Below the pieces are notes generated by a model. That model searched no databases. It saw only the letters and a program-made list of their open reading frames with translations, and had not been told where the DNA came from. From contig CAWKAJ010000002.1 of the NCBI GenBank assembly GCA_963847595.1, positions 1,612,001-1,676,000 of the forward strand: a stretch of 64,000 nt of DNA. The letters run 5' to 3'. Both the position numbers and the translations under genes were made by a program. Source of the DNA: JACWAE01 sp963847595. Lineage in GTDB: Bacteria > Chloroflexota > Dehalococcoidia > SZUA-161. Below are positions 1 to 8,617 of this stretch, piece by piece (positions within the stretch are counted from its first letter, which is position 1; each line of letters starts with the position of its first letter).

Positions 1-1
1 G

Positions 2-130
2 GTGCCACCTCCCTGCCCGCCCCGGCTATTACCTGACAGCTCGAACGGTGCTATGGCCGGCACACTGACCAAGAGCGGCAGCTATAACCTCACTGTCCAA
101 GTGAAGATAGCGCTGGCGGCAGGGCGATAG
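2..130 (+). CDS. C-terminal end of a possible secreted protein (partial)
   Basis: An open frame enters from the left edge and stops at TAG 128-130, giving about 42 residues. The last 28 (…NGAMAGTLTKSGSYNLTVQ…) alternate small, polar and beta-branched residues, as in the final strands of a beta-sandwich surface protein. The next genes are a signal peptidase and a DUF5305 membrane protein, so this could be a substrate of that secretion cassette. The family cannot be recognised from so little sequence, and chance openness is possible. Confidence 0.3.
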   Translation: MPPPCPPRLLPDSSNGAMAGTLTKSGSYNLTVQVKIALAAGR

Positions 131-169
131 CGAACCTCTCAATTAAGACCAATTAGGCCGCATTCGCGG

Positions 170-197
170 TTGATTCTATCTCGCAAAATGGTATAAT
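170..197 (+). promoter_or_regulatory. Sigma-70 type promoter upstream of the signal peptidase gene
   Basis: TTGATT (170-175) is followed after 16 bases by a perfect TATAAT (192-197). A second, weaker pair, TTGACG at 259-264 and TAAACT at 283-288, lies closer to the gene. Either would drive the signal peptidase/DUF5305 pair. The 131-328 gap holds nothing else that I can see. Confidence 0.5.
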
Positions 198-328
198 AAA
201 CGAACAGAACTGTCGCCTGAAAAAATTCTCACGAAGCGTATTGATTTCGCCTTCTCTCTTGACGTATTTTGCCCCCTCATCTTAAACTGTTCTAGCCATT
301 GCAAGAGTTCGTGGTGGAGCTTATATAT

Positions 329-1486
329 ATGAGCAGCGCTATCACTTGCGGCTTGGTTGGTGCAATTTACGTCGTCATAAACGTTTTACTCCCCCATATC
401 GCCATTGACACACTCATCAAGGCTTATGTATTCCAGCCGTTGCTGTGGGGACTCCTTATCCTGGCCATCCGTTTACTGCCGGGCTACAGGCCACTGGCGA
501 AAATCAAGGCTAGGGGCACGTTCATCCAGGTGGCCCTAGGGATTGCTTTCGTAGAGGTACTCCTTAATGTCATTAGCGGACTGTTTTCTAGCTTCGGCAA
601 GAACCCGGCGTCCCTCACCACGTTGGGCATCACTGAGAACCTGTTTTTTGTGGGCTCAATGCTGGTCGCCATGGAGCTGAGCCGGGCATCGCTGGTCACG
701 CGCCTGGGAAAGCGGCACAGCTTTCTAGCGTTGGCTTTTGTGACTCTGCTCTATACTTTTATTGCCATCCCATTAAGCCAGATTACCAGCTTCAAGCTGC
801 AAATTGGATCAACCAACTTGGTGATTTCCACCTGGTTGCCCCTACTGGCGGAGAGCTTGCTGGCGTCATTTCTCGCCTTCATAGCCGGAGCGCGCGCCTC
901 GCTGGCTTACCGCAGCCTGTTGGCAGCTTTCTGGTGGTTCTGTCCTATCCTCCCTAACGCGACCTGGGCGCTCAAAGGACTTATCGGCGTCGTCGTGCCA
1001 ATCGTGGGGATAGTAGTTGTAAGCAGGTTTTATTCGGCACAAGCCAATCGAGGCAAAGCTAGGCGGCGGGCAAGCAAAGCTTCCTTCCCTGCTGGTTGGA
1101 TTACTGTCATGCTGGTAGCTGTGGTAATCGTCTGGTTCTCGGTGGGAGTTTTTCCGTTTCAGCCATGGGTCGTGGGCAGCGGCAGCATGACTCCCGTGCT
1201 GCGGACCGGCGACGTTGTCATTGTCGATAAGGTGTCGGCGGATGCCATCAAGGTGGGTGATATTGTCGAGTACCGGGAAGCTGGACACAGTGACATAGTT
1301 CACCGAGTAATAAGCATTGAGCAGACAGGACAAGCGAAATCGTTCATAACCAAGGGTGACGCCAACACTCTGCCCGATGCAAACCCGGTCATGGCGGCAA
1401 ATGTGATAGGGAAGGTTGTGTTCACTATACCTAAGGTTGGCTGGATTGCTCTTGGCATAAAGAAGCTATTGACAACGAGGACATGA
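329..1486 (+). CDS. SipW/ER-type signal peptidase I with multi-span membrane N-terminus
   Basis: Membrane-bound S26 signal peptidase, 385 residues from ATG 329, which has GGTGGAG at about 312-318; an in-frame TTG at 299 would add 10 residues. The first ~260 residues contain about seven hydrophobic spans, and the catalytic domain lies C-terminal. Catalytic Ser286 sits in GSGSMTPVL. Where bacterial Lep enzymes have Lys, this protein has His325 in IVHRVI, followed by TKGDAN. That Ser/His pair is the ER/archaeal/SipW arrangement. It overlaps the next gene by ATGA, so the two are translationally coupled. In Bacillus, SipW processes matrix and pilus-like proteins; a substrate role for neighbouring surface proteins is inferred. 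Confidence 0.85.
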   Translation: MSSAITCGLVGAIYVVINVLLPHIAIDTLIKAYVFQPLLWGLLILAIRLLPGYRPLAKIKARGTFIQVALGIAFVEVLLNVISGLFSSFGKNPASLTTLGITENLFFVGSMLVAMELSRASLVTRLGKRHSFLALAFVTLLYTFIAIPLSQITSFKLQIGSTNLVISTWLPLLAESLLASFLAFIAGARASLAYRSLLAAFWWFCPILPNATWALKGLIGVVVPIVGIVVVSRFYSAQANRGKARRRASKASFPAGWITVMLVAVVIVWFSVGVFPFQPWVVGSGSMTPVLRTGDVVIVDKVSADAIKVGDIVEYREAGHSDIVHRVISIEQTGQAKSFITKGDANTLPDANPVMAANVIGKVVFTIPKVGWIALGIKKLLTTRT

Positions 1487-3066
1487 GTGGTAGACTTAAA
1501 CCTAAAACGATTGCTTCAGGTAATAAAGGAGGCCCAACTCCAGTGAGAAGGTACCTTCTTCTTGTGGTCAGCGCAGTCCTGCTATTTGTGTCACTAGCTG
1601 GCGTACTGGCTACGAACGGCATACCCACCCAGATAAAGAAAGAGGCGGCGCTGGTCAATTATGAGCATGAAGGCACATTTGATTATCTGATACACTTAAA
1701 GCCCTCTGCGCTGTACGGTTCTGCGCCTACGTCATCATACCCGGCAGCGATTGTTGGCTCGCTTGATTTCACCTTCAGCTATAACCCGGTGGAGAGCGTA
1801 CCAGAGTCGGCTTCAGTAGATGCCATCCTGGAAAATCCGGGCATCTGGCAAAAGAAGATTGTACTGGTGCCAGAAACGACTACCACGGGGAATTTCACTT
1901 GTAGTTTTTCCCTCGACATAGACCAGATTATAAAGCTATTTGACGATACTGAGAGTGAGCTCAACATTCCTTCTTCGGAGCGCTACTTATCTATCGAGGC
2001 TGATGTTACAAATTCGAGTGGGGTCTTTACCCAAAGCCTGCCCATCACGCTAACCGATACAGTGATTGACGTGAGCAACGGCCTGAGCTACAGGCAGTTT
2101 TCGGGAACTGGCAGCTTCCAATATATTGTGAACCTGAAGCCAAACTCGACCTTCGATACCTCAACCCTCGAGCCGCCACAAGCCGCAGATAATGCATCCC
2201 CCACTCTTGGGCCGGGACAGACAGTGTTCTCCCAGCTTGTTGATGGCATGGATGCGTCCTTCCAATATGCGTTTAACGCCGATAAGCCCGTTGCGAATGT
2301 GACCACGGATACACAGATAACAGCCAGCATAGACGTACCCAACTTCTGGTCGAGAACGTTCCCTGTGCTGAGCGTCAGTAAGGGCGGGAATTTCACCATC
2401 GATTTTCCTATCGACCTGGCCGGTTATCTGAACTTGCTTGACGCCTTTAATGCTGAGACAGGCGTAGCATCTGCTTCCTCGGAGGTAGCTGTTGACGCTC
2501 AGGTCCATACCGTTGGGCAAAGCCAGTTCGGCCCGATAGATGAGACATACAGCCAAGAGATGAAGGGTACGATAACAGGAGGTGTCATCGAGTGGCAGAC
2601 GGAATTGACCAAGACCCAGACCGGTGCCACACAACAGGTCACGCTGGTTAGCAATGCCAGCAAATATTTGGGGCTTTCCGTCAATAGGGCAAAGACTCTG
2701 ACCAGGGCTCTGACAGCAATATTCCTTCTCTTCCTTGTGGTCTCCTTAATACTGTATTTTAGATCCAGACGTGCGCTGCGCCCCCCCATAAATATGGAAG
2801 CGTTGCAAATCCAGAAAAAGTACAGGCAGAGGATTGCTGAAGCGACAAGTCAAACGCCGTCAGAAAACGGGGCTCTGATAAATTTGGGCTCTATGGAAAG
2901 CCTGATCAGCGTAGCCGATGAGCTGGGCAAACCGATAATCCACCAGGCACCAGGCACTCCTGAAGGACGACACGCTTACTATATATTGGATGGAACAATA
3001 CGATACCAGTACCTGCCCTCTAGCGGCATTCTGGAACAGAACAACGATATGGAAGAGACTGGGTAG
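1483..3066 (+). CDS. DUF5305-type membrane protein
   Basis: 527 residues. A transmembrane segment at about 22-43 and a second at about 404-428 enclose a ~360-residue extracytoplasmic beta-rich region; a ~100-residue cytoplasmic tail follows. The motif YEHEGTFDYLIHLKPSALYG near the start of the outer region, echoed as FQYIVNLKPNSTFD, is what I remember of DUF5305, a family of archaea and some bacteria often next to SipW-like peptidases. ATG 1483 overlaps the peptidase stop, but GTG 1543 has the better Shine-Dalgarno (AAGGAGG at 1526-1532) and would put the first span right at the N-terminus. A role in secretion or assembly of surface proteins is inferred. Confidence 0.75.
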   Translation: MSGRLKPKTIASGNKGGPTPVRRYLLLVVSAVLLFVSLAGVLATNGIPTQIKKEAALVNYEHEGTFDYLIHLKPSALYGSAPTSSYPAAIVGSLDFTFSYNPVESVPESASVDAILENPGIWQKKIVLVPETTTTGNFTCSFSLDIDQIIKLFDDTESELNIPSSERYLSIEADVTNSSGVFTQSLPITLTDTVIDVSNGLSYRQFSGTGSFQYIVNLKPNSTFDTSTLEPPQAADNASPTLGPGQTVFSQLVDGMDASFQYAFNADKPVANVTTDTQITASIDVPNFWSRTFPVLSVSKGGNFTIDFPIDLAGYLNLLDAFNAETGVASASSEVAVDAQVHTVGQSQFGPIDETYSQEMKGTITGGVIEWQTELTKTQTGATQQVTLVSNASKYLGLSVNRAKTLTRALTAIFLLFLVVSLILYFRSRRALRPPINMEALQIQKKYRQRIAEATSQTPSENGALINLGSMESLISVADELGKPIIHQAPGTPEGRHAYYILDGTIRYQYLPSSGILEQNNDMEETG

Positions 3067-3146
3067 CCCGCCTGAGCTTGTCAACCAATGGCTGGATTGT
3101 GGTCCTGTCTCCCGTAAATGTACGTCTGTAGTATATGCCACGGATC

Positions 3147-3883
3147 TTAGCAGGCAAAGGTTACATATCTGTAATAAGCATGATCGGAACGTACTAGATA
3201 TCGCTGAATTCCCGAAACAAATACGAACTCGTTGGGGTTGCCGTCGGAGGCGAAGATGACTAAATCAGGGTGGTCTGGACGATTATTGGGCCCTGCCAAG
3301 TAATTGTATGCTGCGAGCAGTCCTTGCTCCCAGTTAGTAGATTGAGTGCCTGGTAATCTCGTTGCATCAATCGTTGTCTTAATCAAAGCCGCATTATTGG
3401 TGAAATCCAAACCAGGATGGGCAATGGTGCCGAAGTCCACCAGCGCGAACTCGGTAGGCGTGCCGGGGAGAAGGGCATCAACAAAACCATTGAACGCCGT
3501 CCGCATCTGATTGAGCTCGGCGTCGGAGTAGGCACTCTGTTTGCTACCGTCACAGTAATAGTGTCGATGTCATGCCAATCGTTAACGTTGCCCCTATATT
3601 GTGATCTTATACCATACTGACCATCGGGCACGGTGGTCGTATCCCAGGGCACAGCATGAGGGCTTTGGCCTTGTCCCCCAACTGTTGTCCACGAACCACT
3701 GCTATCAAGTCTGTACTGGAATCGTTGGGTATTGTGAAGCGAGCCTTCGCTAATCTGTATAGTCCCGCTTACGGTAGCTCCATTGGTTGGCTGAGTAATA
3801 TTTGCCGTGGCTGGCCCTGCAAGTGATAGCGCGGCCGTGGTCAATGCGACAAATAACCCAGGGATGCTGAAATTTAATCCCAT
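3147..3883 (-). pseudogene. Broken secreted Ig-like/von Willebrand A protein
   Basis: Two overlapping minus-strand frames look like pieces of one gene. The first (3883 to about 3530) has a signal peptide (…FVALTTAALSLAGPATA) and an Ig-like domain. At TVANRVPTPTP the reading frame is lost. The second frame (to 3147) continues as a vWA domain (TEFALVDFG, DLVIFASDGNPN). The expected N-terminal vWA strand with the metal-binding DxSxS motif is missing from both frames, so a deletion as well as a shift is likely, and the C-terminus after FVFVSG is short. AAGGAGG lies about 20 bases before the ATG. Sequencing error alone would not explain the missing MIDAS motif. Confidence 0.65.
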
Positions 3884-4038
3884 TTAATGCTTTGTCTGGA
3901 GAGCCTCCTTAACCAAGGGCTTGGGGGTATTAGCCTGGGCCTGTGGAACAAAACTCTCTCTGGAGGCGTCTGTAATTAGTAGAGGGACGATAAGCGACAA
4001 GATGAACTATCCCAAAAGTCAGGGAAAGGAGAGCAGAA

Positions 4039-4446
4039 ATGAAAAGGGTCTTTTGGGTGATCTTCGGGCTTATCCTTGTGGCAGGTTTCGCTGTGGGAGC
4101 AGGGGCAGCATGCACTGGGGGCAGCAACAATCTCAATGTAGACGATTCGTACTCGGGTAAACAGGTCGAGCTTTCGGTCGGCCAGTCGTTAGTAGTGACC
4201 TTGGATTCCAATGCCAGTACAGGTTACAGTTGGTCTCTGTCCCAGAATAGCGACGACAGTGTGTTGAATAATGCAGGAAACGAATATGTCGCTCCGCAAA
4301 CCACTCTGGTAGGGGCGGGCGGCAAAGAAGAATGGACTTTCAAGGCGCTTAAGAAAGGCAATAGCACCATTTCTATGGGATATAGCCGCCCGTGGGAAAG
4401 TACACCGCCGGCCAAGACGTTCGATTTGACTGTGGTTGTTAAATAG
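4039..4446 (+). CDS. Chagasin-like (I42) cysteine-protease inhibitor, exported
   Basis: 135 residues. An N-terminal hydrophobic export signal ends near GAGAAC, and the Cys at residue 25 may be lipidated although the lipobox is imperfect. The mature part shows the three chagasin inhibitory loops in order: NASTGYSW (about 57-64), GAGGKEEWTF (about 93-102) and YSRPWES (about 115-121). In this family the loops block papain-like cysteine proteases. AAAGGAGAG precedes the ATG, and a strong terminator follows, so the gene is probably monocistronic. The target protease is not evident in the window; defence against external proteases or control of a secreted one are both possible. Confidence 0.85.
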   Translation: MKRVFWVIFGLILVAGFAVGAGAACTGGSNNLNVDDSYSGKQVELSVGQSLVVTLDSNASTGYSWSLSQNSDDSVLNNAGNEYVAPQTTLVGAGGKEEWTFKALKKGNSTISMGYSRPWESTPPAKTFDLTVVVK

Positions 4447-4481
4447 GCTGACGCCAAACGGGAAAACGCTTGGTTCACATG

Positions 4482-4514
4482 AAAAAGAGGCCTCGCTCCG
4501 AGGCCTCTTTTTTT
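4482..4514 (+). terminator. Rho-independent terminator after the chagasin-like gene
   Basis: AAGAGGCCT and AGGCCTCTT pair around a 7-base loop and are followed by a run of T (TTTTTTT to 4514). The preceding A-run makes the stem usable on both strands. Confidence 0.9.
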
Positions 4515-4665
4515 ACTTCGTTCGCTTCAGGTATAATGGAGAGCATGAAAATAAAAATTATGCTGGGAAGGGCTTCTTTCATTGCTGTTAGCCGGCGCTT
4601 CCCTCACGCCCTTGGGTTGAGTTCCTCTATCAACATTTGAAGTAGAATTATTGGAAGTTGTGAAA

Positions 4666-5328
4666 ATGAATTGGGACGATGAATATGCAGGAAACAGGAA
4701 AATTTGGGGCGATGTCCCAAGTGAGTTGGCTATAGTAATGGTTGATTATCTGCATAAAAGTAGACTTGGTGAGAGGCACTTAAAAATGTTGGACATTGGC
4801 TGCGGGTACGGTCGCGATGAAGTATACCTATCGAAACATCTAAACTGCGATATAAAAGCCATAGACAGCTCCCCCAAGGCTATTTTCATGGCCCAGAATA
4901 CTGTCTCTGAACTTAATATGGGAAATGTTGATTTCGTAATCTGCAATTTCACTGAATTAGCAGAAGATAAATACGATGTTGTATTTATTTCAAACCTTTA
5001 CCATTCACTTAAAGAACATGAAAGGAAGGGGTTGCGAAATAAGATTAAGAATCTATTGGAATTCAAGGGCTTGTTGTTTCTGAATTCCCTCTCTACAAAC
5101 GATCCGGAGGAATACGGTAAAGGAGCCCCGGTTGAGAACGAGCCGCATTCATTTCAGGGGGGAAAATATCTTCACTTTTGCACCGGTGAAGAACTGCGTA
5201 GCGATTTTGATTTTTTAAGTATGAGTGAGCTTTATGAACATAAATATGATGAGCCTCGTTATCAGGGTAAAACCCATCACCATATTTCGTGGATTCTAAT
5301 CGGGCAGAAACTGGGTAGAGGCAGGTGA
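4666..5328 (+). CDS. Class I SAM-dependent methyltransferase
   Basis: 220 residues from ATG 4666, with GGAAG at 4653-4657; a TTG at 4651 would add five residues. The Rossmann-fold SAM site is clear: motif I MLDIGCGYG (about 41-49), an acidic residue ending strand 2 (IKAIDSSP) and motif IV-like YDVVFISNLYHSL. The substrate is unknown; the N-terminus (WDDEYAGNRKIWGDVPS) resembles small-molecule methyltransferases of the tellurite-resistance type. Codon use is visibly more AT-rich than in neighbours such as herA, hinting at acquisition. It is 4 bases from the next gene and probably cotranscribed with it. Confidence 0.8.
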   Translation: MNWDDEYAGNRKIWGDVPSELAIVMVDYLHKSRLGERHLKMLDIGCGYGRDEVYLSKHLNCDIKAIDSSPKAIFMAQNTVSELNMGNVDFVICNFTELAEDKYDVVFISNLYHSLKEHERKGLRNKIKNLLEFKGLLFLNSLSTNDPEEYGKGAPVENEPHSFQGGKYLHFCTGEELRSDFDFLSMSELYEHKYDEPRYQGKTHHHISWILIGQKLGRGR

Positions 5329-5332
5329 GAAA

Positions 5333-5818
5333 ATGATCAGACTGAGCAATAAGCAAATTGCAGAGTATTTTCACCGCAGCTACACCGCAGTGGACGGGCT
5401 GTGGTTCATGAAGGTTGAGGGGAAGTACGGATTCGATGCAGCACTCGACATCGACAACGAGGTCTGGAAGGTTTTTCCCAAGATGCAGGCTCGCCTGCTC
5501 AAATCCCTGGGGCAGACGGGCGACGGCATAGACTCGCTCTTCGAGTGTCTTACCACCAAGCTCACCCTGGAATGTTTTGAGTTTAAAGCTGAGAAGAACG
5601 ACAGCCGCAGTTTCAATATAACCATAAGTGAATGCCCCTGGCATAATCTCATGATTAAATCGGGCAGAGAAAAGCTTTCCGGCAAGGTGGGAACCCTGGT
5701 TTGCAATACGGAGTACTCCGTTTGGGCTTCTGAATTCGGCGAAGGCATAAGGTTCGAGTTAAGACGGCAAATCTGCCAGGGCTCCAAATCCTGCATACTT
5801 CAGTTTAAGTCCGCCTAA
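5333..5818 (+). CDS. DUF6125-like protein
   Basis: 161 residues. The N-terminal HRSYTAVDGLWFMKVEGKYG and ALDIDNEVWKVFPKMQAR match what I recall of DUF6125, a family seen in Dehalococcoidia, archaea and delta-proteobacteria and related to L-2-amino-thiazoline-4-carboxylate hydrolase-like proteins. The C-terminal half has conserved-looking cysteines and a small beta-rich region (SECPWHNLMIKSGRE). No catalytic role is established. It follows the methyltransferase by 4 bases, suggesting a two-gene transcript. The family name is from memory and the function is unknown. Confidence 0.65.
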   Translation: MIRLSNKQIAEYFHRSYTAVDGLWFMKVEGKYGFDAALDIDNEVWKVFPKMQARLLKSLGQTGDGIDSLFECLTTKLTLECFEFKAEKNDSRSFNITISECPWHNLMIKSGREKLSGKVGTLVCNTEYSVWASEFGEGIRFELRRQICQGSKSCILQFKSA

Positions 5819-6011
5819 AGCTTCCTCAAAACACCTCGGGGTAACCCAACATGGGTAAGCCCATCGGCCCATATCATCACGCAAGAGTCCTTAACTATTG
5901 CCCCCCAAAGACTACCCGAAAAGGGATTGCTAAACGGCAGTGCACTCGCAGTATACTGAAACAAAGAGAGCGAACTGCGAAGAAGGCCCGAGGAAAAGTA
6001 AAGGGGGGACA

Positions 6012-6914
6012 ATGGCTACTCAGAAGTTGGGATGGAGCGGAATCATTCTGTCCGTAATAGGGATAGTGCTGGTGATTGTGGGCATACTGTGGGTAATGGT
6101 CATCTTCCCCGCGCTAGCGCAGATACCCAAGGATTATGAGCGCACCTATTACTCCGACGGCACATTCTCGGCACTGAATTCTGATACTCAGTCGATGGAT
6201 AGCTTCCCCGTAGAGCAGGCACTGGCCCAGAAAGCCAATGGCACCAAGGATGGAGCCATGCTTATCCATGAGAAGAGCACAGTTGTCAATTCAGCTACCG
6301 GCGCTGACCTCTCAGCCTATTATGGTGATGAGAGCACTCTTGCAATAGACAGGAAGACTCTCAAGTTTATGCCTGCGGTTGATGAGAGGGGTCGGACAGG
6401 ATATTGGGCGCCTCCAATGGGGCTGAGCCCGGCGAGTAGTTTCGCGATCTACATTGATAGCGTGAACGAGCCACTGACGGCTACATACGTGAAGTCCGAG
6501 GAACTTCAAGGTCTTAAGGTTCTTGTTTTTCAGGTGAGTGCGAGCGATGTATCGTTAGGCACAAATCCTCAAAATGGCTTAGCGATGTATTCGAGCACTA
6601 CAGTTAGTCTCACGATAGAACCAAAGACCGGGACTGTGGTTGACCAGACTGCCGCATCTACCACGAGCATGGATATGGGAGGCAATAAGGTGCCTGCCCT
6701 GGTGGCTAATGTAGGATGGACCGATGCAACAGTTTCGGATATGGTGAAAGTTGCTAAGGATGGCCTGGGCATGCTGTTCTGGTTCCAAGCCGTTCTTCCG
6801 TGGCTGTTGATCGGGATTGGCGCTGTTCTGCTTATTATCGGTGCGGGGCTAATGATTCGAAAGCAGAGTATCGGTGCGGGGCTAGTGATTCACAAGCAGA
6901 GAACGGCCTGGTGA
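6012..6914 (+). CDS. DUF3068 (PorA-like) two-span membrane protein
   Basis: 300 residues from ATG 6012, with a strong AAGGGGGGAC at 6001-6010; the longer frame from 5940 has no such site. It has one membrane span at about 10-33, a ~220-residue outer domain with FMPAVDERGRTGYWAPP, and a second span at about 256-283. This is the DUF3068 layout. The family is described mainly in actinobacteria, and its role in Chloroflexota is unknown. The last 23 residues contain an 11-residue tandem duplication, IGAGLMIRKQS then IGAGLVIHKQR. Confidence 0.75.
   Translation: MATQKLGWSGIILSVIGIVLVIVGILWVMVIFPALAQIPKDYERTYYSDGTFSALNSDTQSMDSFPVEQALAQKANGTKDGAMLIHEKSTVVNSATGADLSAYYGDESTLAIDRKTLKFMPAVDERGRTGYWAPPMGLSPASSFAIYIDSVNEPLTATYVKSEELQGLKVLVFQVSASDVSLGTNPQNGLAMYSSTTVSLTIEPKTGTVVDQTAASTTSMDMGGNKVPALVANVGWTDATVSDMVKVAKDGLGMLFWFQAVLPWLLIGIGAVLLIIGAGLMIRKQSIGAGLVIHKQRTAW
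6836..6901 (+). repeat. 33-bp tandem duplication in the DUF3068 gene
   Basis: Two 33-base units (6836-6868 and 6869-6901) differ at only a few positions and keep frame. They duplicate the end of the last membrane span and the basic stop-transfer residues. Confidence 0.85.
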
Positions 6915-6943
6915 ACTGCTGGTGGGGGCTGATTGGTGGGGAG

Positions 6944-6967
6944 AGGGGCACGGCACGCCGTGCCCCT
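6944..6967. repeat. REP-like palindrome, copy 1
   Basis: AGGGGCACGGC pairs with GCCGTGCCCCT around two bases. It lies between two convergent genes (DUF3068 and herA) and could act as a bidirectional terminator. It shares AGGGGC/GCCCCT ends with the other copies. Confidence 0.8.
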
Positions 6968-6988
6968 CAGTGGTTTTATCTCGGAAGA

Positions 6989-8617
6989 TCAAAAGAGGTC
7001 CTTGATATCTTTCTCGGCCTTCCTCTTTAGCTCCGCGGCATCCCTGAAGCCGAACTCTCTGTAGGACTCGGCTGAGCCGTATTCCCGGGTCTTGACCACC
7101 ACAGGCATGGGCAACGCATGGCCAAAGATTAGCGCCTGCTGCCTGGCCTCCAGCTTGGCCAGCACCGTCTTAAGCTCGCTCTTCCCTGAGGCCCCCATGA
7201 GCACGCTGTCTATATCCTTCTCGTTGTCCAGAAGATAGACAACCTTGGTGCCGAGCTGGGACATCACCTCGTCGTCTATGCCGCTGGGACGCTGGTCTAT
7301 AACCAGCAGGGTAACGTTGTACTTCCTCATCTCGCGCGCGATTTTGCCAAAAATGGTCTGCTCTGCCACCTGGGGGTTGAGGAATTTATGGGCTTCCTCG
7401 ATGGTAATCACCAGAGGATAGGGTTCGGCTTTCTCGTCTCCCCGGGCAGCTTCCTTACGTTCTCTATACTTATCGTAAATGCGGCGGGTGAGTATGTTGG
7501 CCACCAGCACATAAGCTGTCAAGTCATCATATCTGCCGAATTCGAGCACTACATTGATGCCGCGGTCGAGGTATTCCAGTATGCGCTGCACCGAGTTCTC
7601 GCGAGCGTGGGGCACCAGGAAATGCAGCCTGCTCAATTTCGCCAGACCACGGCGCAAATTGCGGTAGCTGCTCTCGTGCACGCTCAGCTTGTCCAGCAGG
7701 TCTTTGGTATCGGCGGCCTCGTCCAGCTTCAAGAAGGTATCCAGCCAGCGTTTTTCGCCGAAGTGGCGCGAGAACTGGTACACTGCCTCTACCGCCGGTT
7801 GGGTCAGGTTCAGCGTCTCCCTGAGCAGTTCGATGTCCTCGGGCTCTATCTCGTCGGAGCCAATCTCAACTATGTAGTCGGCGCTGAGTCCACGGCGGCG
7901 AGCGCTGTCCTCGTCCAAGGTGAAAACGGCTACCTTCGAAGGGAATAGCTGCTTCAGCCCCTTCACAAATCTTTTCTCCTCGCTTTGGACCTGCCAGCCA
8001 TACTCGTTGTGCATGTCGAAGATTAGGTTGGCTGCTGCTTTCTTCTGCACCATGCCGATGAGTAACAGCCTGGTGAAGAAGGTCTTGCCTGTGCCGCTTT
8101 TGCCAAAGACGCCGTTGGAGCGTTTCACGAACTCGGGTATGTCGAGGCAGACCTTGGTCTCCATGTCCAGCGGCGTGCCCACATAGAAATGTTTTTCGTC
8201 TTCCTGCCCGAAAACCCTCTCGATATCTGCTTCCGATGCCTCGCGCACCAAGGAGAAGTGGGCGGGCACCGTCTTCACCGGCTGCGGGCCTTCGAGTATG
8301 CTCATGGCGTCGCCGCTGAGGGTGAGCCTGAGCCCCACATGGATTACACCGTAAGTGCCAGTGCCGGCGATGACCTCGGCGATGAAGGGGTCGGAGACAT
8401 CGGGCGGCGTGATGGTGAGCTGCTGGTTGGTGGCGCCCAGAGTCACGTCGGAAATCATGCCGAAGAAGCGGCATTTCTGTCCCTCGATGACCACGTAGCG
8501 ACCCACCGCCATCTCCTCGATGGGCGTGGCGCTATCCAGTTTGACATCAATACCTTCGGTCAGCGAGCCGCCGACCACTATACCCAGACGTTTTCCCTGA
8601 GGTGTTGCCTCGTTCAC
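6989..8617 (-). CDS. herA: HerA-type hexameric ATPase/translocase
   Basis: 542 residues. An N-terminal HAS-barrel-like region (GRYVVIEGQKCRFFGMISDV) precedes the HerA/FtsK ATPase: Walker A FGKSGTGKTFF (about 171-181), Walker B-type PLVITIEEAHKFL and a DQRPSGIDDEVMSQLGT sensor/arginine-finger region. HerA works with NurA nuclease to resect DNA ends in archaea and Deinococcus. The GTG start overlaps the upstream HAS-barrel stop by 4 bases, and nurA lies two genes upstream in the same operon, which supports the HerA assignment over a generic DUF87 ATPase. Confidence 0.88.
   Translation of the reverse strand: MNEATPQGKRLGIVVGGSLTEGIDVKLDSATPIEEMAVGRYVVIEGQKCRFFGMISDVTLGATNQQLTITPPDVSDPFIAEVIAGTGTYGVIHVGLRLTLSGDAMSILEGPQPVKTVPAHFSLVREASEADIERVFGQEDEKHFYVGTPLDMETKVCLDIPEFVKRSNGVFGKSGTGKTFFTRLLLIGMVQKKAAANLIFDMHNEYGWQVQSEEKRFVKGLKQLFPSKVAVFTLDEDSARRRGLSADYIVEIGSDEIEPEDIELLRETLNLTQPAVEAVYQFSRHFGEKRWLDTFLKLDEAADTKDLLDKLSVHESSYRNLRRGLAKLSRLHFLVPHARENSVQRILEYLDRGINVVLEFGRYDDLTAYVLVANILTRRIYDKYRERKEAARGDEKAEPYPLVITIEEAHKFLNPQVAEQTIFGKIAREMRKYNVTLLVIDQRPSGIDDEVMSQLGTKVVYLLDNEKDIDSVLMGASGKSELKTVLAKLEARQQALIFGHALPMPVVVKTREYGSAESYREFGFRDAAELKRKAEKDIKDLF

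Noticed and set aside
4545..4640. 31-codon ORF starting 8 bases after a TATAAT
   Set aside because: Looks like a possible leaderless mini-gene or gene remnant, but it has no motif and no downstream partner; too weak to list as a gene.
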